A stretch of DNA of 64,000 bases from positions 7,930,857 through 7,994,856 of the forward strand of contig OY811973.1 in NCBI GenBank assembly GCA_963681505.1, in the 5' to 3' direction. The stretch comes from Eunapius fragilis (Eukaryota > Porifera > Demospongiae > Spongillida > Spongillidae). The position numbers and the translations under genes are program-made. The notes below the pieces were generated by a model. The model did not search any database. It was not told the DNA's origin and saw only the letters and a list, made by a program, of their open reading frames with translations. Position 1 is the stretch's first letter. Every line of letters starts with the position of its first letter. Positions 10,254-21,969 of the stretch are shown here, piece after piece.

Positions 10254-10736
10254 CCATTATTAGCACCTAAACATACACCCACTGGCCTCTTGACACCATT
10301 ATTAGCACCTATACATACACCCAGAGGCCTCTTAACACCATTATTAGCACCTACATGTACACATACACCCACTGGCCTCTTAATACCATTATTAGCACCT
10401 ACACATACACCCACTGTCCTCTTAACACCATTATTAGCACCTACACATACACCCACTGGCCTCTTAACACCATTATTAGTACCTACACATACATCATTAT
10501 TACACCATTATTAGCACTACCACATACACCATTATTAGCACCTCCACATACACCATTATTAGCACCTACACATACACCATTATTAGCACCTAAAAATACA
10601 CCCACTGGCCTCTTAACACCATTATTAGCACCTACATATACACCAACTGGCCTCTTAACAACATCATTAGCACCTACATATGCACCCACTGGCCTCTTAA
10701 CACCACTTTTAGCACCTACACATACACCCACTCACA
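10254..10736 (+). repeat. 42/48-bp minisatellite, unit 2
   Basis: About eleven copies of the same unit as 1532-2455, ending with two extra 21-bp partial units (CACATACACCATTATTAGCA). It abuts the truncated retrotransposon frame at the duplication seam. Confidence 0.93.
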
Positions 10737-11023
10737 GGAAAAAGTTTTAAATGTCCAGCCTGGATTATTTTTGGCTGGTTTTTAACAAAAACCAATCCTA
10801 ATAGCATAAAAACCATTCTGGATTGAACGTCCAGGGTGGGAATAATGTAAAATCCATGTTGTTCTACCCTGGTTTTGTCGAACAAGTAACACAGATTAAT
10901 ACCTAGGCCTAAAGTTCAACTCGAGATAAGCGCAGTTCAATACATTTATAACTAGACAGATATACAGCCATCTTATTTTGTTAATAATGTTAATTAGCAC
11001 CTAATATCCATTTTTTCACACAG

Positions 11024-11764
11024 TTGACGTACTGTCCCTTCAACATGTGGTCCATTGCTGAGGGAGACTTTGCAGACAAGGTAGCCATGAGCAGGGCTAT
11101 AGAGATTACAACATCCTGGATACGTGATGTCTATGACAAGTGAGAGCAGCTGGATGAGCAAGTGGTGTCAGCTCAGACCTGTGATGTGTGTATGTGTGCT
11201 TTGTGTGCAGGTCACATGAAGGTTCATGTTCAGTTAGCATGTCAAGCTTCCAGATTGCAACCATCTGCATGTCTAATGGACAACTGGACAGCAAGTATAC
11301 ATGTCATGGTCACCACACTTCAATGGATGGGCCCTCCCCTCCCCTCAAACCTATACAAGGTGATCTCACAGAGCGAAGAGGGGGGCACCTCTGCAGAGAT
11401 AGCTGCCATTCTCCATGACCTGGTGCAGATACCTCTGAGCACCAGTGCACACAGAACCGAATTATTGACATGTGTACACAGGAGTGCATCAAGATGGTGG
11501 GTCATGCGATAATCCTTGGTGCTCACCTGACCTCAGTGTAGGTCATGTGACATCCTGTGCTCACCTGACCTTAGTTGACTGTGTTGCCTTATTTTTCACA
11601 TGATCTCCTTCACGTTGTCATGTGACCTGACATCTCGTATTGCCCCCTTGCAGTATGGCAGTGGGGGTAAGCTCCAGCTGGTGAAGTTCCTGCAGTGGGT
11701 CCAGACAGAATCAGAGCCATTGGCTTGGCTGCCAATTCTCAGCTGTACAGAGAACAAACTTCTG
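11024..11764 (+). pseudogene. Dystrophin-like EF-hand fragment, copy 2 (74-bp exon deletion)
   Basis: Same blocks as copy 1 at 2741-3564, but a 74-bp deletion after CATTGCT removes the middle of the first exon and shifts its frame. A further 9-bp segment is lost near 11457. The two frame changes of copy 1 are shared, so the fragment was probably already non-functional, or spliced unusually, before the duplication. Confidence 0.6.
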
Positions 11765-12069
11765 GTACTACTTAAAATTTTACTTCATAATAACCCCTTA
11801 AGTCATTTTGCCGAATTTTAGTTTTAACCGAGTAGTCGAGAATCATATATCCTAGTAATTTTACGACTAGGGGGGTGCCTAGGCATAGTGGAGTCATTAC
11901 CGCCCATGACACCAGCATTGTCATTTTCTTAGAATCCCTATTAGTTTATTGAGGAACCAGATTTAATATTCGCACGTTTTAACTGCGCGCACGCGTCAGC
12001 GCCTATTTTTAGAATCTGGGGGAAGACTCAAATCCCACCCACTTAAGTACCCCACAAACGAGACTGCCG

Positions 12070-12077
12070 TATATAAA
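12070..12077 (+). promoter_or_regulatory. TATA box of p53-like gene, copy 2
   Basis: TATATAAA, 40 bp upstream of the start codon at 12117, identical in position to copy 1. Confidence 0.6.
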
Positions 12078-12116
12078 CGGCCCCAATGTTGAATGTCGGA
12101 ATCATGAGCAAATATA

Positions 12117-13646
12117 ATGGCTGGTATGTTCCTGCATTAATGCTACGTATGTATATAAGTCCCGACGCTCACTTATTTACACAGCGAAGTGGTATGCTGA
12201 CGATGATGTGGATTCATTGATACCCGAACTTGTGCCGGAGAACTCTGAACGGACCGATCTCGAGGACGTCGTAAGTGTGTTCTTCTCATAATGTAATGAC
12301 AATGTTTACTCAAAACGTGGGGAGGGGAGGGGGAGGGAGGATAGTGTGTAAATTATGCGTTGAACGTGCAAATTATGTCTTTCTCACTTGACCATGATAG
12401 CATAGCAATATATATTTGCTGGTATTTCACTAACCATAATTGTCATTTTTAATCCTCCAGCTCCAACCATCAACATCAATATTCAGGTGGTTAATTTTGT
12501 TGCTAACACAAAGTTCTCCAAATCTACATTTATCTGCCTATTGAGCATTTATACACATCTCCCAATCCCCTAATGCAGACCTCCAATTGATACTGACTAT
12601 GGCTTTGAGGTGAATTTGACTTCATATGGTCGAAATACATCACCAAAGTCCAACAGTCACACAGTAAATGACATTAACTTTAAAAACAGGATGTACATGA
12701 TATTGTATTTTCTGCAGTACTCAAAGGATTTGAACAAACTGTATGTAAAGCAGTGTGATGACTTACAAATACAATTCAAATTCAAAGGTATGTATCGACA
12801 CAAGTCCTTGCATCGGGATTAATCACTTCATTGCACAGGGATCACAGATGGTCAAGTCTCAATTAGGGCCACATGTTACTTCCTTGAGAACCAAACCATT
12901 CCTGTCCTCTGCTGTCAACGTCATCGTGACACTTCAAGACCAGAATGCATGGGATCAAATATTTTTATTACAGTGCCACACCGCAGGGATGCATATATAA
13001 CAGTAGACCAATCTGGTCACCTGTCTCTAACAGTTCCAGGTAAGGTTCCCCCCCCATGTCACTACATGGAGACCACACCTCTTTCTGTTCACATGCAGTC
13101 CATTCCTACCATGGAGATACAACTGTCATCACGTACAGCTATCCCTGTTATACATCTGATATAACAAAAGATGGTGTGATTGAAACTCTTTTTAGTTTAG
13201 AGAGAGATAGGTATGCCTTAAGATGAAAGGTATGAAAGTAATGGAGTTTCTGTTTTGTAGCAAAGTACTTGCACAGTGTGCGACCCAAATTAGGGTTTGT
13301 TACTCTCCTGGAAGAGACAGATGCACTGAAGAGACAAAAGTAAAAGGTCCAATTGTTGGAAAAAAGAGGAGTCAGTTGTTATATAGTTAATTAGCTGCAA
13401 TAGATGTATATCATCAATAATCGTTTCTACAGAGACCTCAGATGATAGTGAGGCATCGGAAGACCCTGCTGGCTCTAGTTTGGGCAGGACATCCCTCACC
13501 ATTAATGTTTGTTGAATGTCAGTGTTTATTATGTTGTTGCATTTCTCTGCCTTGCACCTCTTTAGGTATCTCCCATTCTCCACAATTTAATCAAAAAAAT
13601 CGCCACACAATTAGAGGAGGAATTGCCTAGGCTTAAGTCTTTATAA
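12117..13646 (+). CDS. p53/p63/p73-family transcription factor, copy 2
   Basis: Exons 12117-12123, 12185-12270, 12461-12486, 12579-12787, 12839-13039, 13099-13210, 13261-13370, 13433-13506 and 13566-13646 join in frame to 301 residues with all splice sites kept. Compared with copy 1 there are four amino-acid changes: Pro to Gln (DDLPIQ/DDLQIQ), Phe to Cys in the DNA-contact helix (RVFYS/RVCYS), Thr to Ser and Asn to Ser in the acidic tail. The Cys falls where human p53 has C275. The PGRDRCTEE helix, CQRH zinc motif and GKKRK signal are unchanged. Its own TATA box and AATAAA signals are present, so it looks like a second expressed paralogue and not a dead copy. Intron 2 is shorter than in copy 1. 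Confidence 0.9.
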
Positions 13647-13721
13647 ACACAACTTATAAATATGTATGTTTTTTTTTTTACACGTGAATAATTTATAAAA
13701 TAACAGCATGCATGAATTATT

Positions 13722-13747
13722 AATAAATCATGTTACAGTTCAATAAA
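13722..13747 (+). terminator. Polyadenylation signals of p53-like gene, copy 2
   Basis: AATAAA at 13722-13727 and 13742-13747, 76 and 96 bp beyond the stop codon, as in copy 1. Confidence 0.55.
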
Positions 13748-13750
13748 CTT

Positions 13751-14790
13751 TAACATGGGAGCCACCTGGAAAGGATTGCTGTCACATTTGCCCTCACCAG
13801 ATGCAAGTTGAGCCTGCTATACAGTTCAGACAGCACAACTGCCTTTGGTTTGCCCGATATGATGGCAAGAAGGGAGGCAAGCATCTTAACCAAGCCCATG
13901 GCTTCCTTTCCCCAAGCACTGTAGGACTCCGTGACCAGAGGTACACAACACCAGCCCAAAGCATTGCATTTGGGGTCATTCTCAGTATACTTTTGCTCTT
14001 CAGTGGACAAGGCGGCTGGCTGCCCCAGCTGACAATCCCGCTACTGAAACGATTTTGGGGTTTAGCGGTGATGTCACTGAAATATCAAAGGCAGCTGGTT
14101 TGCCAAGGGCCCAGTTGGGTAGCAAAATGTATGCAGGGCGTGAATGGTCATGCTTAGATGTAAGATTGCTACCCATCTCCACGTTTATGCTCAAGTGGGC
14201 TCTACGGCAAGTCTCCACCAACACATTGCACAGCTGGTTGAGGCTGGTGACTACGTCTCCTCCTTTTTTGCACGTTGTAGCATGATGACCAAGAGGATCT
14301 ATTGCACTGTTTGGGCATAGGGCACACAGGGAACCATTGGAGTGTCCAAACCAAGCCACCACTTGACTGCTACCTGGAATACTGAGGGCTCAAGATGAAG
14401 GCCGAGACCTTCAGAAGGGACTACAGTTAGCCAGCCATGAAGCAGCATGTGGTGACGAGACAGACAACAAACGAGCCTTATCAGCAACAGAAGAAATGAT
14501 CAGGATGTTATTGAACTGATGGATGTCAATCTTGCTCAAAATTAAAGTTGATTTTGATGGACTGTAGATGATTTATACAAACCAGCTGTAGACGAGCTAG
14601 GCCTTCACAGCCTCAGTTGTCCCAAGGGTTGAAGGCCGTTTACCTCGCCATGCTGCAATAAATAGCATCATTCATAGATCTTTGATGGCGGTTTGAATTC
14701 CATCAATCTTGGAGCCTGCAGGTCTATCACGCTCAGATGGCAAACGACTTGATGGCGTCAGGGAAGTCAGGACGTCCATGCACATCTCTG
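13751..14790 (-). pseudogene. Non-LTR retrotransposon 3' fragment, minus strand, copy 2
   Basis: Counterpart of 5641-6680 with the same CALCP zinc knuckle, RPAYILLPNW (Asp changed to Tyr in the endonuclease motif here) and C-terminal LYSRLNLHLVRANVTA. One codon-scale deletion near 13941 alters the frame relation to unit 1. No polymerase core. Confidence 0.65.
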
Positions 14791-16334
14791 GGATATGACA
14801 TGTCCTGACACTTTTGCAACCCCATATGAGTTACAGACAACATCAGAGGCAGGGGCTGTTGCAGCTCTGCCAAAGCTGCAACGGCCCCTGCCTCTGATGT
14901 TACCCTTGATACAGTTCATTAATAATTCATGAGCAAGGAGGATGGTGACACGAATTTATAAAGTGGGGGTTGGTAGGATCCTACAACTCACAGTCCTGAA
15001 TTTGCAAATGAAGAAGCCTATTTGCAAATTTAGGACTGTAATAGTTGTAGGATCCTACCAACCTCCACTTTAACATACTGCCGGTACCTTGATTCCTTGC
15101 TTTTTGCACCACACATCCTACATACCTTTCTCTATAGAGAAGTTTTTGATTTACTTGTTCCCCTAATTTTTATCTCTGCCAGGAATGTTCAGTCAATATA
15201 ATATATGACTTAGTGTATTCGTTGCAATGCATAGGATGCTTAGATTTTTCTTATCAGTATCGGATAATCTGAGTAGGCCTATATAGGCCTCTTTTTAATT
15301 TCATTGATAGGCCTACCTTTGTTTTACGGATATCTTAAACTCAGAGTTCTCTTTGTTAACCAGCCGTTGGTCACTTTTGCTGAATTAGAACCGCCTGTGT
15401 CTGCAGCTGTGTGCTGTGTAGCCTGGCAACAGAAAATGAAGACGTGTGTGCGACGTCATATTGCATAGGGCTAGGCAACCGAGAATTTTCACCAATAATG
15501 AATTGCACCTGCTTGGATCAATTCACGGCATTTCATCATCAGCTAACAACAGGCCTTGTACAAACTGTCAAAGATTATTTATGAGGGCAAAAAAAATCTG
15601 TGTTCAAAATTTGTTGATACCATGTAGGCATCTACAATGGGGATCTTCAATCTTGGAGTGGGTGGTTCAGGCTGGAGGAATTTTACCAGCATAAAATGAT
15701 ACATGTACATGCATGCACATGTCAACCTCATTATAAATTGCATATTGTGATGTGGCAGTCAAATTAAAAGTGGTAATATTGAGGTCCACACAGTTATTAA
15801 AATCTGCGATATTGAAATCCTTCTCTACCAGTGTTTAGGGTTTCAATTTTAAATTATTTAAATAATCATGTGTTACCCATGGGGAACGTACATTTCCCAA
15901 GGGTAACATACACTTGCTGGCCTCTAACTCTCACAAGATATAATAACTACAAACAAACCTTTCAAACCTGTGGCATTATAATCTGATCCCAACATCGACC
16001 TGTACTTAACTGATAGTGCTCCACACATTTCATGTTATAGTGACTGGGGAACGTGATTATTGCACAGATAGACATTAAGGGACCATTAAAGTCGGCTGTT
16101 AAAAACTAAAAACATGGATATGATACACTGTCATTGAGAAGAGATATCAGGAATTTCAATATACTAGCCATAATAGTTTTTCAGAGCATTTTCATCTACA
16201 TATATATATATACCTGTACATATTTCTTGAACATGTGTTATATCATGTACATGTACATGTAAATGCAGGTCTGTAATATTCCCTTGTTTATTCGATCACT
16301 GCCTATGATTATGTTTTTAGTTTTTTACTTCCAG

Positions 16335-16481
16335 ACATACTGCAGTTCCATTTACATCACGAACAAGTTGAATGGTTGTGTATTGGAACTGAATTATAAC
16401 CCTGAAGATGGCCACCATGTTGTCATCAGTCGTAGGGGACTTCCCCCTTATGACATGCAACAGTGGTACCTGATTGACTAA
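16335..16481 (+). pseudogene. Ricin-B-type beta-trefoil exon, copy 2 (nonsense)
   Basis: Same acceptor and SIYITNKLNGCVLEL start as copy 1, but a CAA to TAA change stops the frame at 16479-16481, after QQWYLID. Downstream, the second lobe is still readable and lacks the TGA that closes copy 1. The two copies have therefore been broken by different single-base changes. Confidence 0.55.
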
Positions 16482-17238
16482 TCAGATGATGGTACATTTC
16501 TGATTGTCTCCAAACTAAATGAAAAAGTGCTGTCCTGTGAGAGTGGTGAGAAGCCTTCTAAGGACAGTGTACTATGGAAGAAGGATGGAGACCTTATAAG
16601 ATCTGTCCCAAGAGAGAACTATGAGTTGGAGCATCTCTGGAGGTCACAGAGAACTTGGGTATGCAGTAGTCCTCTGTGGGATGAAGAAGGATAATTGACA
16701 TGAGCCAGATGTTTGTTGAAAGGCCAGCTGTAAGTCCTTGCAGTGTCTATTAATAGTGAGGTTATGATGTCTGCATGATTTGTCCTTACTTGCAATGGCT
16801 TCATATTAACAATATACTCAAATGTTGCATATGAGATTGCCATTCTATACACCAGCACTGTATATTGACTTTAGTAAGTTACTTATGTCTATATAATTGA
16901 ATGTGTTCTATCATTATTAATCAATTACATTTTGGTTTATTTACATAATGCTTTGTGAAGGCTTAGAATAGCTTATATGATCATGTAATTGCATTTTTGT
17001 TTATACCTCTTCATCAGGTGGCGTCTATATACATAAACATTTTTATCAAGCTGAATATAACCTGTACACTGTAACATCACTGTACATGTTTTGGATTCCA
17101 TTCCTGCGTCATATTTGCTGATTATTTTTGTCATTTACGGGTATTGTATGTAGTATAATTCTATTTTCTACCACACATGCAACTATAATTGTTGAAGTGG
17201 TTCAGTTGCATTTATATAACACATCATTTAAGTAACAA

Positions 17239-17353
17239 GCCCGTAACTAGAGGGGGTTCGTAACCAAGGAAACCCGTAAAATTGCTAGTAAAATCTGATT
17301 TTGCTAGCAATTTTACGGGTTTTCTTGGTTACGAACCCCCTCTGGGTACGGGC
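17239..17353. mobile_element. Palindromic MITE, copy 2
   Basis: 115-bp palindrome, more complete than copy 1: both arms contain GGTTCGTAACCAAGG and its complement. Ends are GCCCGTAAC and GTACGGGC. Confidence 0.78.
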
Positions 17354-17445
17354 CTGAGTAATATACTTGTTTAATACAATATTGCATTATTATTATAGCC
17401 AGCATTTTCATATTTCATCTTGAAACAGAAAGATATTTTTAAATG

Positions 17446-19099
17446 GTGAATTTCATGATGCTATCACTACACGCTCCAACGTTCCCAATTTTGTCATTCT
17501 TGGGTCACCAATAGGAGATAAAAGCTTTTGTGAAGACTTCGCATCATCAGCCATCAGGGCTTTCAATATCTTGCACCAGCAACTGCAGAAACTAGAGGAT
17601 CCCCAGATTGCCCTAACTCCACTTCGCCAGTGTGCCGCCTTCTGCAAGCTCACGCACATTGCACGCACCAAACCTCCAAATTTGATTCAATCCGCTCTCG
17701 CTTCATTTGATGATAATGTCAGAGCTTGCTTCATGGAGTGCACGGCTATTGACTTGTCACCTAATTGCCCAGCCTGGAAGCAAGCCACGCTGAGCTTATC
17801 CCATGGCGGTTTGGGCCTTCGATCTGTTTTCCACCATTGCTCGGCTGCATACACCAGCTCTATTAGTGCCTCCTTCCCTGACCACATCAATTCACCATAC
17901 CTCCTCAAGGCCATCAATGTTTATAATGCCCTTGTTTCTCCCGATGAAGCTCTTTCATCAACCTTTGACTCCATCCACACCAATCGACATGTTTTGTCGC
18001 AGAATCTTGAAGACAAACAGTTTCAATCTCTCTTGCAATGCAGCACCCTGGCTGACCGAGCCCGACTTCTTTCCGTCTCATCCCCACATGCTAGCTCTGG
18101 GTTGCGTGTTACCCCATCACCAGCCTTAGGCTTGCATTTAACACCATCCGAATGTCAATTTGCCATCAAATGGTGGCTTGGTATTCAGCTATGTGAGCCT
18201 GGCTCTGTGTGTGCCCTTTGCCCAACCAAAGCCCTTGAGGCTCACCACGCCCTAACCTGCAAGAGGGGTAGTGATGTAATTGCGCGTCACAACCACCTTC
18301 GCGACACCTTGCATCACCTCTTCAAGAGAGCCTTATACAACCCTAAGCTGGAAGCTGGCAGTGGTCTTGGCCATGACCAGAAACAATCTAGACCTGCAGA
18401 CATACTAGTCAACAACTGGGGCATCAATGGCAAACCTGCTGCGTTCGACTTATCTGTGTCGTCTCCACTAAAACCTGACAGTTTCCGAAGCGGGACACAC
18501 AGCAGGCTCTGCAGCTTTTGCCACAGAACAGCGAAAGATACAAGCAAATTCAGGGATCTGTGAAGAACTAGGCTGGAGTTGCATACCCCTTGTTGTTGAA
18601 TCATTCGGAGCCTGGGGCCAACTAGCGTCTAACACATTCAAGAAACTTGCTTCCCGCCTTTCAGTCCAGGTGAACTCCTCCACTCAGTGGCGGCGGGTGG
18701 GGGGGGGGGGGGGGGCAATTGCCCCCGGGCGCCGGGACAAGTGGGGTGCCTGCTAAGGCCAATAAAAAAAGGCTAAGCCTACTAAACAAAGGGAAAACAA
18801 TGATTCCATACAAGTTTAACTTAAGCTTGATCATGACAGGTAGACCTACATGTAAGCCTAAGTATGCCTGTAGGCTACTATAAGCGCAAACCTAAGTGAC
18901 GTCATATTGGAGAACGTGACGCACGTGGCAAGTATGCATGACGACACATAACTCGTCAAATCATTCACGTAAGTGGGTAAGCTTAGCTGTACACGAGGAG
19001 TCATCAGCATACCAGTTTTGGACCCAGGTGGAAGGTCTAGAGAGTGACTTCATTAGTGGCCGAATCTCAACCTCATTCTTCTAGAGACTGCACGGATGC

Positions 19100-19131
<32 letters not shown>

Positions 19132-19309
19132 CATATCATAATCTGACCCCGGGCGCCAGAGACCCTCGCGCCGCCACTGCTCCACTTCCACCACTCTGGA
19201 CAGCATTTATTCCAGACTAAACTTTTCCCTTGTGCGCTCGAATGCCAGAGCATTTCTTGCAAGGGCAGGTCCCCGTGCTAATGTCTCAGACCTCTACTTA
19301 GTTGGTTGA
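17446..19309 (+). pseudogene. Non-LTR retrotransposon 3' fragment, plus strand, with hAT-like insertion
   Basis: A long frame (to about 18480) carries GGLGLRSVFHH, IKWWLG, CALCPTKALEAHH-x4-C, RPADILVNNWG and AFDLSVSSPL. A frameshift follows, then GWSCIPLVVESFGAWG in another frame. The frame is split at 18685 by a 495-bp hAT-like insert and resumes at 19180 with LDSIYSRLNFSLVRSNARA, closing with TGA at 19307-19309. CCHC followed by RPxD-x14-D matches the restriction-like endonuclease of R2/NeSL-class elements. It is 5' truncated, without the polymerase core. Confidence 0.68.
18685..19179. mobile_element. Non-autonomous hAT-like element in retrotransposon tail
   Basis: The ends CAGTGGCGGCG and CGCCGCCACTG are inverse copies. 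The flanks repeat CTCCACT (18678-18684 and 19180-19186), and removing the insert plus one repeat restores the retrotransposon frame. Near each end is a GGGCGCC-containing stretch and a long G run. No transposase frame. The 7-bp (possibly decayed 8-bp) duplication and the ends fit hAT. Confidence 0.8.
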
Positions 19310-19589
19310 CTCATACATAGTTACATAGTTTACTAGTTAAATACTTGTTTATCCTGTACGTTTAATAATAATTTTTATTAATGTTTAATGGTGAATCTGG
19401 TGAGAGAAACAGGGAGGATGGAAATATGTAAACATGTAAGCATGCTTTAACAGTACAAGAGTGGCAGAATAGAATATGAACAGTATACATGTAATTATTA
19501 CACATGCTGTCCAAGGTAGCTAAGGTCATACACTAAGACGATAGGCTACATAGGGATACTTCACAAATGATGGGTAGAACGTTTGGTTC

Positions 19590-20155
19590 CTGGGGGCTTT
19601 ACAATTAATTGTCCCTTGTCCCACTAGGGGTGGTGTCCAGCGGTCTGAAACATTATTGTTCCAGGGGGTAATGGATGAAGTATAGTGTCCAGGGTACCTT
19701 AAACAGTATTGTCCCAGGGGATAGTGGATGTGTCCAGGGGTCTTAAACATTATTGTCCCAGGGCGTAGTGGATGATGGGGACAGTGTCCAGGGGTTTTAA
19801 ACATTATTGTCCCAGGGGGTAGTGGATGAAGTATAGTGTCCAGGGTAACTTAAACCTGGGGGGTAGTGGATGATAGGTAAAAAGTATAGTGTCCAGGGTA
19901 CCTTAAGGATTATTGTACGGGGGGGGGGGGGGGGGGGGGTAATCGATGATTGGTACAAAAAATAGTTTGTCCCAGGGGGTAGTGGATGATGGGAACTATG
20001 TCCAGGGGTCTTAAACATTATTGTTCCAGGGGGTAGTGGATGAAGTATAGTGTCCAGGGTACCTTAAACAGTATTGTCCCAGGGGGTAGTGGATGTGTCC
20101 AGGGGTCGTAAACATTATTGTCCCAGGGGGTAGTAGATGATGAGGGGGTTTTAAA
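19590..20155 (+). repeat. Minisatellite of about 50-60-bp irregular units
   Basis: Repeated motif GTCCCAGGGGGTAGTGGATG joined to AAGTATAGTGTCCAGGGTAC and TTAAACATTATT, in roughly ten irregular copies. One unit has expanded to a long G run (19918-19939). No gene seen. Confidence 0.85.
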
Positions 20156-20159
20156 CATT

Positions 20160-21960
20160 AAACAGGTTAATTTGACAAGAACTCATAAGAACTATAGATG
20201 TAGCATGCAACAGGGCAATTAGCTCTACTTAATGCCTAAACTTAAACGGTACAGCGGTCGAAAACCCCCACGCCCTGTTTATGTTAAGGCACTATACTTG
20301 TAACGACAAAAATCAAAGGCCTTGTTTTATTTCACGGTGGCTTTTGTTTGTGGCTTTCGTTACGTTGTTAGGAGTGCTTATCCAACCCATCTTCGACCCT
20401 GTACTGCCTAAACCTAAACGGTGCCCCCGCCCTGTTTATATTGAGGCAGTATCTGGGGAAAAACAGCACTTACTTTAATGCACGAGTAATTGCCCTGTGG
20501 CTATATCTATAGTTCTTATGAGTGCATGTCCAATTAACCTTAAACGGTACAGCGGTCGAAAACCCCGCGCCCTGTTTATGTTAAGGCACTATACTTGCAA
20601 CGACAAAAAACAAAGGCCTTGATGTTTTATTTTGGACAAATTGCGCTGTGGCTTTTGTTTGTGGCTTTATTCGTTGTAATTTTAGGAGTGCTTATCCAAC
20701 CCATATTCGACCCTGCACTGCCTAACCTAAACGGTGCCCCGCACTGTTTATGTTAAGGCAGTACCTGAAAAAAAAAAAAACACTTACTATGCCCAGTGGC
20801 TATATCTATAGTTCTTATGAGTGCTTGTCCAATTAATCTATTCGATCGTACACTGCTCTAACTTAAACGGTGCAGCGGTCGACATGCAACCGCTATGCTA
20901 AGGGGGCTTGTCCAAACTATATTTGGAAAAATTAGCGTCATTGTGACGTTAGGGGGGGGGGGGGGGGGGAGCTGTGACGTTAAGAAAAATTTTATTGTCC
21001 GCAAGTATTGTTTAATAATACGGAACATCTAGTTAGCTGCAGCGTTGACTCCAGTTGCAGCAGTTACGTCTATTCAGACTACACTGCACATTGAGTAATG
21101 TTTCATGCTACTAATCTAACAAAAACGCTATGACGCTAAGAGGGGGGGGGGGGGGGGGGTTAATATGTTAACGTCACAATGACGCTAATTTTTCCAAACA
21201 TAGTTTGGACAAGCCCCCTAAGGCACCATACATGTACTTGCATGCAAAAAAAAAAAAACAACTAAGGCCTTTTTTTTATTTGGGTGAAATTGCTCTGTGG
21301 CTTTTATTGTAAGCAGTGCTTATCCATGATCCCACCTATATTACTATAACGGTTGCGGTCGACCAGCCCCACCCTAGTTGTTTATATTAAGGCAGTACTG
21401 CAAATATCATTCTTACGTTAATGCAGGCAATATGGCTTTCGTTGCTGGGAGTACTTATTCAACCTATAAAACCACAAACAAAAGCCACAGCGCATTTTGT
21501 CCAATATAAAACAAGGCCTTTGTTGCAAGTATAGTGCCTTAACATAAACACGGCGAGGGTGGTCGACCGCTGTATCGTTTAAGTATGTAGAGCAGTACAG
21601 GGTCGAATAGGTTGGATAAGCCCTCCTAACAATGAAAGCCACATCGCCTGCATTAAAGTGTTAATTGCCTTAATATAAACAGCTAGGGTGGTGCTGGTCG
21701 ACTGCAACCGTTTTAGTATATGCAGTAAAATAGGTTGGATCATAGATAAGCACTGCTTGAAACAAAGGCCAAAGCGCAATTTCTCCCTAATAAAACAAGG
21801 CCTTTGTTTTTTGGTTGTTGCCAGTATAGTGCCTTAACATAATGAGGGCGGAGGCACCGTTTAGGTTGAAGCAATACAGGGTCTAATAGCCTGGTTGAAT
21901 AAGCAATCCTAACAACGAAAACCACATCACATGCTTAAAAGTAAGTGTTGTTTGCAGTAC
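20160..21960. repeat. Low-copy direct and inverted repeat field
   Basis: Segments containing AAGGCACTATACTTG, AAAGGCCTTGTTTTAT, GCTTATCCAACC and TAGTTCTTATGAGTGC occur two to three times directly (20160-20880) and in inverted orientation (about 21430-21940). The Harbinger MITE copy 2 lies in the middle. Short open stretches are low-complexity by-products. It looks like a foldback or satellite-like locus; no gene is supported. Confidence 0.7.
20902..21218. mobile_element. PIF/Harbinger-type MITE, copy 2 (TAA target duplication)
   Basis: Same ends as 442-717 (GGGGGCTTGTCC and inverse) flanked by TAA on both sides (20899-20901, 21219-21221). Interior is near-identical to copy 1 apart from an additional G-run/TTAAGAAAAATT segment after the left arm. 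Confidence 0.86.
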
Positions 21961-21969
21961 TGCCTTAAT

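Larger units (their letters stand above)
10254..18346 (+). repeat. Tandem segmental duplication, unit 2
   Basis: Second head-to-tail copy of the segment at 1526-10253. It differs by a shorter minisatellite, a 74-bp deletion in the dystrophin-like exon (bases equivalent to 2777-2850), a roughly 100-bp deletion in the second p53 intron, a nonsense change in the trefoil exon and scattered substitutions. At its right end the retrotransposon frame runs on uninterrupted into unique sequence, showing that 18346 is the original junction and 10253/10254 the new seam. Confidence 0.93.

Noticed and set aside
1532..10736. CRISPR-like interpretation of the tandem arrays
   Set aside because: Units are directly contiguous with no unique spacers, in a clearly eukaryotic context.
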